Part shown: positions 57,473-64,000 of the stretch, piece by piece
Numbering within the stretch: the stretch's first letter is position 1
How the letters are laid out: each line of letters opens with the position of its first letter
Assembly (NCBI RefSeq): GCF_900116195.1
Contig: NZ_FOZW01000001.1
Span: 620,001 to 684,000 of the forward strand
Source: Alloyangia pacifica
GTDB lineage: Bacteria > Pseudomonadota > Alphaproteobacteria > Rhodobacterales > Rhodobacteraceae
Reading direction: 5' to 3'
Length of the DNA stretch: 64,000 nt
The notes under the pieces: generated by a model
The model's input: only the letters and a program-made list of their open reading frames with translations
What the model was told of the DNA's origin: nothing
Databases searched by the model: none
Position numbers and translations under genes: made by a program

Positions 57473-57984
57473 TGATCTCTCCAGATAGGGGATCGGGGCG
57501 AGGTCATCTTAGGACAAACGGCAAGTTCCGGGCAAGATCGCAGGTCGTTTGGACTTCCGGAAGTGCGGAAATTGGTCAGAAGTGCTGACCGTTTTGGCCG
57601 GTATTAGGTCTGCGCCGAGCCCCCAGATGCGGTACCGAGATACCCCAACTGCCCGGAATCCCCACCCCCCGCCATGCGCGAACGACGGACCGCCCGCAGC
57701 CTCGGCGCTGGCAGAGCCACGGAGCGGGGCGAGATCGCATCGCTCGTCCATGGGGTGGTGGTGGGGTGGCCCGGACAGGAGGGGCTTATGAGCGCGGCTG
57801 ATATGGGGCTGTCTGGCCGTGTGGCTCCCCGTTCCCCTGTTGCTGATGCAGGGGACAGGGAACCCGAGCGGGGCGCCGATGGATCGGGCAGCGAGGTGGA
57901 CGCCGGGGGGATGGCGTCGGGCTGCCCGGTACGCCCCCGCTGCGCCGGGGGATACCGGGAGTCCCCCGCTCCGGAGCTGGTTGG
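57473..57984. other. 512-base region without a supported gene
   Basis: Short plus- and minus-strand frames have skewed G/P/R-rich composition. AAGTGCTGACC (57580-57590) recurs inverted as GGTCAGCACTT at 57982-57992, which overlaps the end of the 193-aa gene. GGTCAG-AAGTG-CTGACC is a short stem near 57574-57590. I see no gene here. Confidence 0.45.
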
Positions 57985-58566
57985 TCAGCACTTGCCGAAG
58001 TCGATGTAGTAGCCGTCCTCTGCCATACCGTGCCAGCGGATACGCAAGCCGCGCTTGCCGAGCTGGTAGTCGGTCAGCGCCAGCAGAGGGCGCAGAAGCC
58101 GTAGATCATCAGGATGAATGTCCGGCCTGCCGTAGCCGATGTAGAGCACGTGGTGGTCAGTGAGGCCGGTGCCGATAGCCATGGCTGCCGGGCCGGTGGC
58201 GTGCTTCAGCAGCGAGACGTAGGTGTTGGCCTCGTGTCCGCAGAGAGGGGCATAGAAGCTGGAGTCATCATCCGGACGTCGGATGGGGCGTGGCACGTCG
58301 TTCAGCAGGATGACCTTCCCGTACTCGGGCACCGACACTTCCAGCGACAGATGCCCGTCGTAGAGCTGCAGCATCGAGAAGGACGTGAACCTGCCGATGG
58401 TGCAGTCAAAGGTTCGGGTGTCGGGTCCGAAGGAAAACCCGGACCCGCGCGGACGGTAGTCCTGCAGGGATGCCGGAGCGTCAGGGTAGCCGACGTAGCG
58501 CCCATCCCGAACGTCGGCGATGTCAGGCTCCATCTCTTCGGCGGTGGTGCTGTAGTGATCTTCCAT
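57985..58566 (-). CDS. Phage protein of unknown function
   Basis: 193 aa with AAAGGAGAGA before the ATG, the best site in the region. The sequence is mixed alpha/beta with no membrane segment: YRPRGSGFSFGPDTRTF, SMLQLYDGHLSLEVSVPEYGKV and the C-terminal IRWHGMAEDGYYIDFGKC. No motif of a known family. It is the first gene after the replication module, behind an intergenic region with a host-type operator palindrome (58766-58777). Confidence 0.65.
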   Translation of the reverse strand: MEDHYSTTAEEMEPDIADVRDGRYVGYPDAPASLQDYRPRGSGFSFGPDTRTFDCTIGRFTSFSMLQLYDGHLSLEVSVPEYGKVILLNDVPRPIRRPDDDSSFYAPLCGHEANTYVSLLKHATGPAAMAIGTGLTDHHVLYIGYGRPDIHPDDLRLLRPLLALTDYQLGKRGLRIRWHGMAEDGYYIDFGKC

Positions 58567-58927
58567 CGTTCTCTCCTTTTGATCGCCGTCGCTCACGGTC
58601 TGAGGTGTGCCGTGCTCGGTCGGTGGTAATCGTCCGGATGCCGGGTGTCTTTCATGCCTTCCTCCTGTCGTTACGCCGTCCGATTTCCTCGATTTTGGGG
58701 GTCTGACGGGCCTCCTTACCCTCATTACGCAAGATTTCCCGTATCCCCCTATATATGTATGTGTGTTTAGCGCTAACGGTACGATTTCGGTGGGTAATGT
58801 GGGTAATCGTGGTAACGGGTAGGAAACCCCAGAGGTAAGAGAGGGAAGGTAGTAATAAATAACGTATATATATCATATACATACTATACCTACTTACCTA
58901 CCTACCCGGCTCTCAGACCGTTACCCA
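58567..58927. promoter_or_regulatory. 361-base AT-rich intergenic region: operator-like palindrome and G-rich direct repeats
   Basis: TTTAGCGCTAAC at 58766-58777 matches the host operator GTTAGCGCTAAC at 11 of 12. GTGGGTAAT occurs twice in tandem (58790-58798, 58799-58807), followed by CGTGGTAACGGGTAGG. The complementary form CCGTTACCCAC is at 58919-58929. Between them is an AT-rich block (58850-58890) with TATATATAT and repeated TACCTAC. This could be a promoter plus a replication origin with iterons. Confidence 0.5.
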
Positions 58928-61468
58928 CTATTGGGAAATTTCCGAAAAGTGGCGGTAAACCTGCTCATACGCCTCGTCCGGTATCATCGCGAGCACGGCG
59001 TCACCGTGCCCAAAGACGCCATCCGGGGCGGGCATGAGCACTCCTTGGGCCATCCAGTAGTCCAAAGCGGCCCGAATTTCGCGCCCAGCGCACCGCCTGC
59101 GTAACAGCCGCCCCAATACCCACGGGGCGATGAACCCTCGCTCCGCGAGAGGTCGGATGCGCTGATCACTGGTGGCACTCGGGTCATGCGCGAGCTTCAG
59201 GATGATCTCCGCGACAGCCTCCCGCGCCGCCAGCTCAGACCTTGCGGCGGCGCTCGTGGCACCTCGGGTAATGTGGGCGCGCCGGGCGACGAAGTCCCGC
59301 ATGAGGGAGTCCACCAGCCGCATCGCATAGGTGACGTGAGCCTCGGTGATCTGCAGCGGGGCGCCCAGAGGTTGTTCCGTGATCGACGCGAGCGCGAGCA
59401 GTCCGGCGATCTTCGTTACCTGCAGCGCGTAGCGTGCGGCGAGGTCTTGCAGGTTCTCGTCCCGCGACAGTTCCTGCTCTTTGGCTTCCACCATTACCCG
59501 CAGCTCGTGGGGAAACTCGATCCGCCGGGCTGACCGGGCAAGACCGATGACGCCGATCTCGGTGAACTGGCTTTGCACCTCTCCGCTCGACATTCCCAGA
59601 TTAGTCATGCGGTGCTGCGCCCGTGTGCAGCCTGAGGTCGCGATTTTATCCAGCCCTTCCGCAAGCTCGATGCCGGGGCTTCCGACGTAGTCATGCCCGG
59701 CGGGCTGGAACGGCAAGCGGTCCTTGTCGTCCTCGAACATGAACAGGTGCCGCGTAACGAAACCGTTGGTAACCATGGTTGGTGTCAGCGCCAGTTCCTC
59801 CGGCGTCGTCATACCCAGCACATTGAGATAGGGGCAGTGAACCGGCGGCTTGCTCTTCTTGGAGTCCGACCGCCCGCCGAACCTGTAGCTGCCGCAGGCT
59901 TCCGGCCAGACCTGCATGACATAGGACAGGCTGTCCTTGATCCTTCGGTCTGGTCTATCGCTGCACACGTTCTGCAGAAGGAGGCCATATTCATCGAGAT
60001 CGAGCAGAAGCGCCGGAGCCGGGTTATCCATCGAGAACGGACGTCCGGGGCGTACCTGCGGACTGAGCGAGTTCAGCAAATCCTGATGAATACCCTGAGG
60101 GGACTCCAATGTGCCGCTCCCCGGCGTCTCGGAGATCACCCCGGCGGTCTTTGCCAGCCCCAGAAGGTGCGACTTCCCCGCGCCGCTGACCGCCACCACG
60201 ACAATCGCCATATTGAGCGGCGTCGGACGGTTACCCGACATGACCACATACTGGTTACGCGCCGCGATGGACAACGCCGACAGAGCCGTCATGAGCGCGC
60301 CCCCCGGCGTCACACGCTTCATCCCCGACAGTGCGAACTCGGCGAGCTTTCGGGTAAACGGACTCGGCGCCTCCTCGATTGCCCATGTGTAATCTGTCAT
60401 CGCCGGGACTTCGTCGGTGTCGGGCAGTTCCAACATCCTCAAGGCGGCAACGCGGTCCCGTTCCAAGGACTTGATGACCTCCTCGTTGGCCTCCTCGCGT
60501 TTGGCTTGGGCCTCTTTGGCCTTCGCCTTCATCCGCAGAACAGCCTGCCTGATCTGGTGTATCGCCTCGTCCTGATCGAGGCTGTTGTCCTGCTTCTGGT
60601 AATCGTTACCGAATTTTTTGACCGCGTTCGCGGTCCAGCGCGGCACCTGCTTCATCCGGTCTGTCACCCTGGACTCCTCGGCCTGCGAGTTGTGCAGCAG
60701 CACCATCAGCTCCTGCTCGATCTCATCGGGAAGCATGTTGGTAGTGCGTGCCCAGTGGGCCGACAAAAACATGGCAGGTTCGTGCAATGCCAGTCCTGAG
60801 AGGATGTGCTCCTTGGCGATCTCGACGTCTTTGGCACCTCCGTAGCCCAGCAGGTGACCTGCAACACCGCTGGAGGCCGCGTGCTCCCGCATCCGCTCGG
60901 CGCCACGGTCGATGATCCCCTGCGCCTCTACAATGTCCAGCGGCCCGCCGTAGTGGTGCCCCGTGAGCGTCACGAACTTCGTCTGCGAGTAGTAGAAGCC
61001 GACCGATCCGACCTCGTTGCCGGAACCAATGTCCTGCGGGATGGTCCCGAGCAGCAGCCCCCGGATGCCGATGCCGGACGGGGATCGTTCGAGGTAGCAG
61101 TCCGGGGCGCCGACGATCAGGCTGAGACTTTCCCGCATCACGCCCCTGAGTGACAGCGCCTCGTCGAGGTCCATCGCCACGACGCCAGCACGACCGGGCA
61201 CGATACCGATCCCCACCCCAAGGCGCTGGGCAGCCTCTATGGCCTCCTCCAGCGTCAGCCTGCCCTGTTGAGAGGCCGAATTGCCCGTGGTGGGGATAGA
61301 CCCATCGACGGGGCTGCAGGGCATCTTGTCGAGCCTGCCGCCTCGCTGGACGGCGCGCCAGCAGAGGAACGCCCTGCAGTTCGCGATGCTGGTCAGCACC
61401 TTCCGCAACACGGCGGCGTCGAAATCCGTGGGCGCCGGGGTGAAGCGATTGCTGGTATCTAGCGACAT
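58928..61468 (-). CDS. Phage primase-polymerase fused to a superfamily-3-like helicase (DUF3987)
   Basis: 846 aa. The N-terminal about 45-175 is a primase-polymerase (AEP) domain: GVGIGIVPGRAGVVAMDLDEA (acidic motif at 100-102), LERSPSGIGIRG and the FVTLTGHHYGG motif. A linker of charged helices (about 290-345) follows. The C-terminal helicase-like domain has Walker A AVSGAGKS (426-433) and Walker B LLLDLDEYG (about 487-495). It would prime and unwind the phage origin. GAGGAGACA precedes the ATG. Confidence 0.85.
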   Translation of the reverse strand: MSLDTSNRFTPAPTDFDAAVLRKVLTSIANCRAFLCWRAVQRGGRLDKMPCSPVDGSIPTTGNSASQQGRLTLEEAIEAAQRLGVGIGIVPGRAGVVAMDLDEALSLRGVMRESLSLIVGAPDCYLERSPSGIGIRGLLLGTIPQDIGSGNEVGSVGFYYSQTKFVTLTGHHYGGPLDIVEAQGIIDRGAERMREHAASSGVAGHLLGYGGAKDVEIAKEHILSGLALHEPAMFLSAHWARTTNMLPDEIEQELMVLLHNSQAEESRVTDRMKQVPRWTANAVKKFGNDYQKQDNSLDQDEAIHQIRQAVLRMKAKAKEAQAKREEANEEVIKSLERDRVAALRMLELPDTDEVPAMTDYTWAIEEAPSPFTRKLAEFALSGMKRVTPGGALMTALSALSIAARNQYVVMSGNRPTPLNMAIVVVAVSGAGKSHLLGLAKTAGVISETPGSGTLESPQGIHQDLLNSLSPQVRPGRPFSMDNPAPALLLDLDEYGLLLQNVCSDRPDRRIKDSLSYVMQVWPEACGSYRFGGRSDSKKSKPPVHCPYLNVLGMTTPEELALTPTMVTNGFVTRHLFMFEDDKDRLPFQPAGHDYVGSPGIELAEGLDKIATSGCTRAQHRMTNLGMSSGEVQSQFTEIGVIGLARSARRIEFPHELRVMVEAKEQELSRDENLQDLAARYALQVTKIAGLLALASITEQPLGAPLQITEAHVTYAMRLVDSLMRDFVARRAHITRGATSAAARSELAAREAVAEIILKLAHDPSATSDQRIRPLAERGFIAPWVLGRLLRRRCAGREIRAALDYWMAQGVLMPAPDGVFGHGDAVLAMIPDEAYEQVYRHFSEISQ

Positions 61469-61552
61469 CAGTGTCTCCTCTCTTGAGAAAGAGGACGTCT
61501 CGGCCTACCATCAAAGTGTTGTAGGGGCGACTGGGGCGTCCTCGAAATGAAG

Positions 61553-61582
61553 AAAGGGCGGGCTGAGCAGAGCCCGCCCTTT
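61553..61582. terminator. Terminator between the 75-aa gene and the primase gene
   Basis: AAAGGGCGGGCT (61553-61564), loop GAGCAG, AGCCCGCCCTTT (61571-61582): perfect 12-base arms, with T-rich sequence on the minus strand after the stem (TTTCTTCATTT). It lies five bases after the 75-aa gene stop, so the primase operon probably has its own promoter at 61470-61550. Confidence 0.85.
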
Positions 61583-61587
61583 GCCTT

Positions 61588-61815
61588 TCAGTCCTCTTCC
61601 GCCTGAAGTGCGAGTGCGTGCGCGATAGCCTCTTCCATGCTCACGATACGCGCGCTCGTGTAGTACCCATCAGAGGTTACTATGGTGACCCACCCGTCAG
61701 TGAAGACGAAGAGGTCGCGGCCATGCGCCGCATAGCCCATCACGATCAGGCGCTCGTCAGCCGATGCTTCGCCGCCAACCATGACTTGGGACGCGTGGAA
61801 TACTCTTGGTTTCAT
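61588..61815 (-). CDS. Small phage protein of unknown function
   Basis: 75 aa from MKPRVFHASQVMVGGEASAD: beta-rich pattern LIVMGYAAHGRDLFVFTDGWVTIVTSDGYY, then a helix MEEAIAHALALQAEED. No family recognised. Followed at once by a terminator. Confidence 0.6.
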   Translation of the reverse strand: MKPRVFHASQVMVGGEASADERLIVMGYAAHGRDLFVFTDGWVTIVTSDGYYTSARIVSMEEAIAHALALQAEED

Positions 61816-61847
61816 TTCTGCATATCCTTCGGTTCTGGAGTTGGTGA

Positions 61848-62639
61848 TCAGAGTTCGGCCAGAGTCTTCCATTCGTCGTCGCCCTGCCTGTAGACGCGGG
61901 AGATGGTGAGCGCTTCGATGAAGTCGGCGCCACTGAGTACCAAGTTCGAGAAGGTGGTCAGATCGAAGCGGGCATACTCCTCGCCAATGGCCTCGGCGAG
62001 GACAGGCAGGAACCAAGGCAGCTTCGCGAAGGCCGTTATTCGGATGGACGATTGCGCCGGGTCGACTCCACGTATCGAGTTCTCCTCGCAGAGGTCACGG
62101 TTCGTGGAGAAATAGCCTCGGCAGATCGTGGGGCGGTTCGCATAAACGCGACACGTCAAGGTCTCAGGATCAAGAGCCGGGCAGGCTTGAGGGTGCCAGT
62201 CCGCGCCGTTACGCGCGCCGCGCAGCGCCACAAGGTCGTGGTACATCCTTCGAGCTTCAAAGAAGGTGAGAATGATCTTCCCTACCCTGATGATGCAGCA
62301 GAACGCGCAACCTGCGTGACAGGACTTCCTGAATGTGAGGTCCATATCTTCCTGCGTCAGATGGAGAGTTTCTTCCGCCGTCTTGACAAGGAACTCGCCT
62401 GACACGACGACTCTCTTCAGGCGCTTGATATCGCCGTCAAATTCCGACTTCAGGAAAGAAAGCCCCTCCACCGCAGCTCGGACCAAGCGCTTGGGGATGG
62501 AATCGTAATCGTCACCATCAACGGCGTAGATCATACGCGAGCAGAGGTCGTCCCACGGGTCGAGCCGGTGTCGTTTTGCCTGACGCCGCGCCTGAGCGCG
62601 CCGTTGCTGTCTGGTCATATTGTCGAGTTGTCTATCCAT
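61848..62639 (-). CDS. YkgJ-type cysteine-cluster protein
   Basis: 263 aa from MDRQLDNMTRQQRRAQARRQ. CHAGCAFCCIIRVG and the later CPALDPETLTCRVYANRPTICRGYFS form the cysteine pattern of the YkgJ/UPF0153 family, thought to bind zinc or an iron-sulfur cluster. The very basic N-terminal helix is an addition to that core. The family's activity is not settled. Three in-frame starts (62645 GTG, 62639 ATG, 62618 ATG) exist, none with a strong site. Confidence 0.7.
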   Translation of the reverse strand: MDRQLDNMTRQQRRAQARRQAKRHRLDPWDDLCSRMIYAVDGDDYDSIPKRLVRAAVEGLSFLKSEFDGDIKRLKRVVVSGEFLVKTAEETLHLTQEDMDLTFRKSCHAGCAFCCIIRVGKIILTFFEARRMYHDLVALRGARNGADWHPQACPALDPETLTCRVYANRPTICRGYFSTNRDLCEENSIRGVDPAQSSIRITAFAKLPWFLPVLAEAIGEEYARFDLTTFSNLVLSGADFIEALTISRVYRQGDDEWKTLAEL

Positions 62640-62969
62640 CGCCACGGCTTTCTGTTGCCGTGCCCGCCGCTACGATGCTAAGAAAGACGTGCTGACACAC
62701 GTCTTTCGTGCATCGCTGCCACGAGCACGAGATTACTTGGGTAGAGCCGTCCTTAGGGGCGGCTCTTCTCGTTCAGTCCTGCCCGGTGGCTAAACCGGGC
62801 GCCGTCGTGGCAGCGGCCCAACCACCCTACAGTCTCGACTTGTGATCGCGCAATGAGCTATCGTTTGTGTGCCAGCGGTGAACTTCCCCAAGCCTCACCC
62901 ATGGCGGCGCCCGGTGTTTGTAGCGGTACTTGGCCGGGCGCTTCACGGAGCGAAACCGGCAGCGGCGTC
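62640..62969. other. 330-base region without a gene, with two hairpins
   Basis: GAAAGACGTG/CACGTCTTTC (62682-62691, 62698-62707) is a perfect 10-base stem that reads into TTTCTT on the minus strand, a likely terminator for the 150-aa gene. AGAGCCGTCC/GGGGCGGCTCT-like arms (62743-62766) form a second stem ending in TCTTCTC on the plus strand. No gene was seen. Confidence 0.55.
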
Positions 62970-63422
62970 CTAGATGATGTTTCTGGTGTTCCTGACGATC
63001 CTGTCGTTCAGCGCGATACGCCAGTCCATCTGCTTGCCGCTGAGCTTTCGCTTGCGGCAGGTATCGAGCAGGAAGTCCCGCTCACGGGTGCCGATCCAGC
63101 CGTGCCGGAAGGCGTAGTGGATCAACGCCTCGTTCGGCGCGCTCGTGCTGTCGAACTCGATGCGCTTGTAACCGGCCAGAAGCGTGCTCGTGTCGATCCC
63201 CAAGAACTCGTTGACACAGACATTTCCGACGACAGTCATCCTGCCGTTCAGGCGGTTCTCGATGACGCACTGGTCAGTGATCGGATGGTAGGTGCAGAGG
63301 CAGGTGCCGTTCTCCTCGCGTATGATGTATAGGAGGCGCCACTCGCGCTTCGCCTCCTCCCAGATGTCGGCCACGGAGAGCGCGGTGATCTCTCTCATGA
63401 GGATGTCCTTGTAGTGGCTCAT
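62970..63422 (-). CDS. Phage protein with a CxC-His-Cys-Cys zinc-type motif
   Basis: 150 aa from MSHYKDILMREITALSVADI. Cys41, Cys43, His46, Cys52 and Cys69 fall in NGTCLCTYHPITDQCVIENR and NGRMTVVGNVCVNEFLG, a pattern of short phage and bacterial proteins that carry a zinc-binding knuckle. The remainder is helical with basic ends (RKRKLSGKQMDWRIALNDR). Function unknown. GAGGAAAGCGAT precedes the ATG. Confidence 0.65.
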   Translation of the reverse strand: MSHYKDILMREITALSVADIWEEAKREWRLLYIIREENGTCLCTYHPITDQCVIENRLNGRMTVVGNVCVNEFLGIDTSTLLAGYKRIEFDSTSAPNEALIHYAFRHGWIGTRERDFLLDTCRKRKLSGKQMDWRIALNDRIVRNTRNII

Positions 63423-63441
63423 ATCGCTTTCCTCTCGGCGG

Positions 63442-63924
63442 TCATGTCGGTCTCCTTGAAATACGATGGGCAGCAGCCCTGCAGCGCGGACTGCAGAACT
63501 TGGCATCTGACCTGATGGGGCAGAAAATGAGGCCACACTGGATGCAGGGTTTGCAGGATCGTGGCTTGGCACGGCTCTTGCGCTTGCCGTAGGCCCACTC
63601 TGCCTTCGAGTACCGTCGGCGCGCCTCCCGGCACCTCGTCGAGCAGAACTTGCTGCCGGATGTAACCCTCAGGGCCATGTCGGTGCTGCACCACCTGCAG
63701 GTGCCGGTGCGGAACAGGCAGAGCAATTGGGACTGTAGCTGCTCAAGGCCCAGCTTCTCGACGATAGGGGTCCAGAGGCTGATGTCGGTCGCGATGTAGC
63801 CGGTGCCGTAGTCGCTATCGGTCAGCAAGGTGATCCCTGACCTGCTCACTATCGGTGCAGCCAGTAGAAGCAACTCCCCCCAGTGCATCCTCAGGACCAC
63901 GTCATCAGGTTCGACTACGTGCAT
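63442..63924 (-). CDS. Protein with two zinc-finger modules of FCS type
   Basis: 160 aa. Finger 1 has Cys76, Cys79, Cys94 and Cys98 (CRWC...KFCSTRCRE). Finger 2 has Cys127, Cys130, Cys144 and Cys148 (CIQC...KFCSPRCRA). Both contain FCSxRCR. The linker is basic (AYGKRKSRAKPRSCK). This suggests nucleic-acid or protein binding by tandem modules. No enzyme domain is seen in the N-terminal 70 residues. A 15-base inverted repeat lies seven bases upstream of the ATG. Confidence 0.65.
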   Translation of the reverse strand: MHVVEPDDVVLRMHWGELLLLAAPIVSRSGITLLTDSDYGTGYIATDISLWTPIVEKLGLEQLQSQLLCLFRTGTCRWCSTDMALRVTSGSKFCSTRCREARRRYSKAEWAYGKRKSRAKPRSCKPCIQCGLIFCPIRSDAKFCSPRCRAAAHRISRRPT

Positions 63925-63930
63925 TGCATT

Positions 63931-63971
63931 CTACCCCGCATCCGTACTGTTGAAGAACGGATGCGGGGTAG
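63931..63971. repeat. 15-base perfect inverted repeat upstream of the zinc-finger gene
   Basis: CTACCCCGCATCCGT (63931-63945), loop of 11 bases, ACGGATGCGGGGTAG (63957-63971). It is immediately upstream of a start codon and has no T-run, so it may be an operator (autoregulation) or a hairpin in the leader. The upstream gene is outside the window. Confidence 0.75.
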
Positions 63972-64000
63972 ACCAACTACGTGGAGTACCATGTCTACCT

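Noticed and set aside
57674-58009. A 111-codon open frame on the plus strand in the prophage
   Set aside because: Gly/Arg/Pro-rich, opposite to all prophage genes, overlaps the end of the 193-aa gene, and has no ribosome site.

Overview
The window is a high-GC alphaproteobacterial chromosome segment, most likely from the family Rhodobacteraceae (Roseobacter-type). Supporting signs are a trgA-trgB-cysK block, a gene-transfer-agent (GTA) style holin/endolysin pair away from any capsid cluster, a zwf-pgl-pgi operon with a perfect GTTAGCGCTAAC palindrome, and a dispersed intergenic repeat of a kind I associate with this family. No species can be named from the sequence alone.

Layout. 1-8123: the end of glgC, then glgA, glgX, malQ and pgm in a tight forward operon for glycogen synthesis and debranching, followed by a DMT-family exporter. 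8140-17499: a mechanosensitive channel, enolase, zapA with a coiled-coil partner gene, transketolase, a secreted protein, a DUF808 membrane protein and a GAPDH. 17531-22534 (reverse): an FMN reductase, a fabF-acyl carrier protein-lpxD lipid cluster, and an L,D-transpeptidase divergent from a Tat-exported YcbK-like peptidase. 23530-24665: holin and endolysin. 25266-29824 (reverse): a PRC-barrel protein, then pgi, pgl and zwf. 30075-37365 (mostly forward): nucleoside hydrolase, acetyltransferases, bestrophin, pirin, SelO, a DUF533 protein and a transporter. 37411-43218 (reverse): alaX, a large MscS-type channel, cysK, trgB and trgA. 43377-49470: photolyase, a cysteine desulfurase-like enzyme, a YjhX/acetyltransferase pair, a BCCT transporter and a universal stress protein.

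50056-64000: a tRNA with anticodon CAT marks the edge of a prophage-like region transcribed entirely leftwards. Reading in the direction of transcription it holds a double zinc-finger protein, a CxC protein, a YkgJ-type cysteine-cluster protein, a fused primase-polymerase/helicase, several unrecognised small proteins, and a tail module. The tail module has a tail-assembly chaperone with a well-formed -1 frameshift site (G GGA AAC), followed by a tape measure protein. No terminase large subunit, portal, capsid, tail tube, tail tip or integrase was recognised. They are either beyond the window or absent.

The host genes form a coherent central-carbon set (glycogen, Entner-Doudoroff/pentose phosphate entry, lower glycolysis). 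Three of its promoters (eno, gap, zwf) carry copies of one palindrome that fits the CceR/PckR LacI-family regulators. Its position relative to putative promoters differs between zwf and the two others. The most unusual items are a hairpin that buries the lpxD ribosome binding site, a chain of eight 4-base gene overlaps and a programmed frameshift in the tail operon, a cluster of perfect inverted repeats in the prophage, and a host-type operator inside the prophage.
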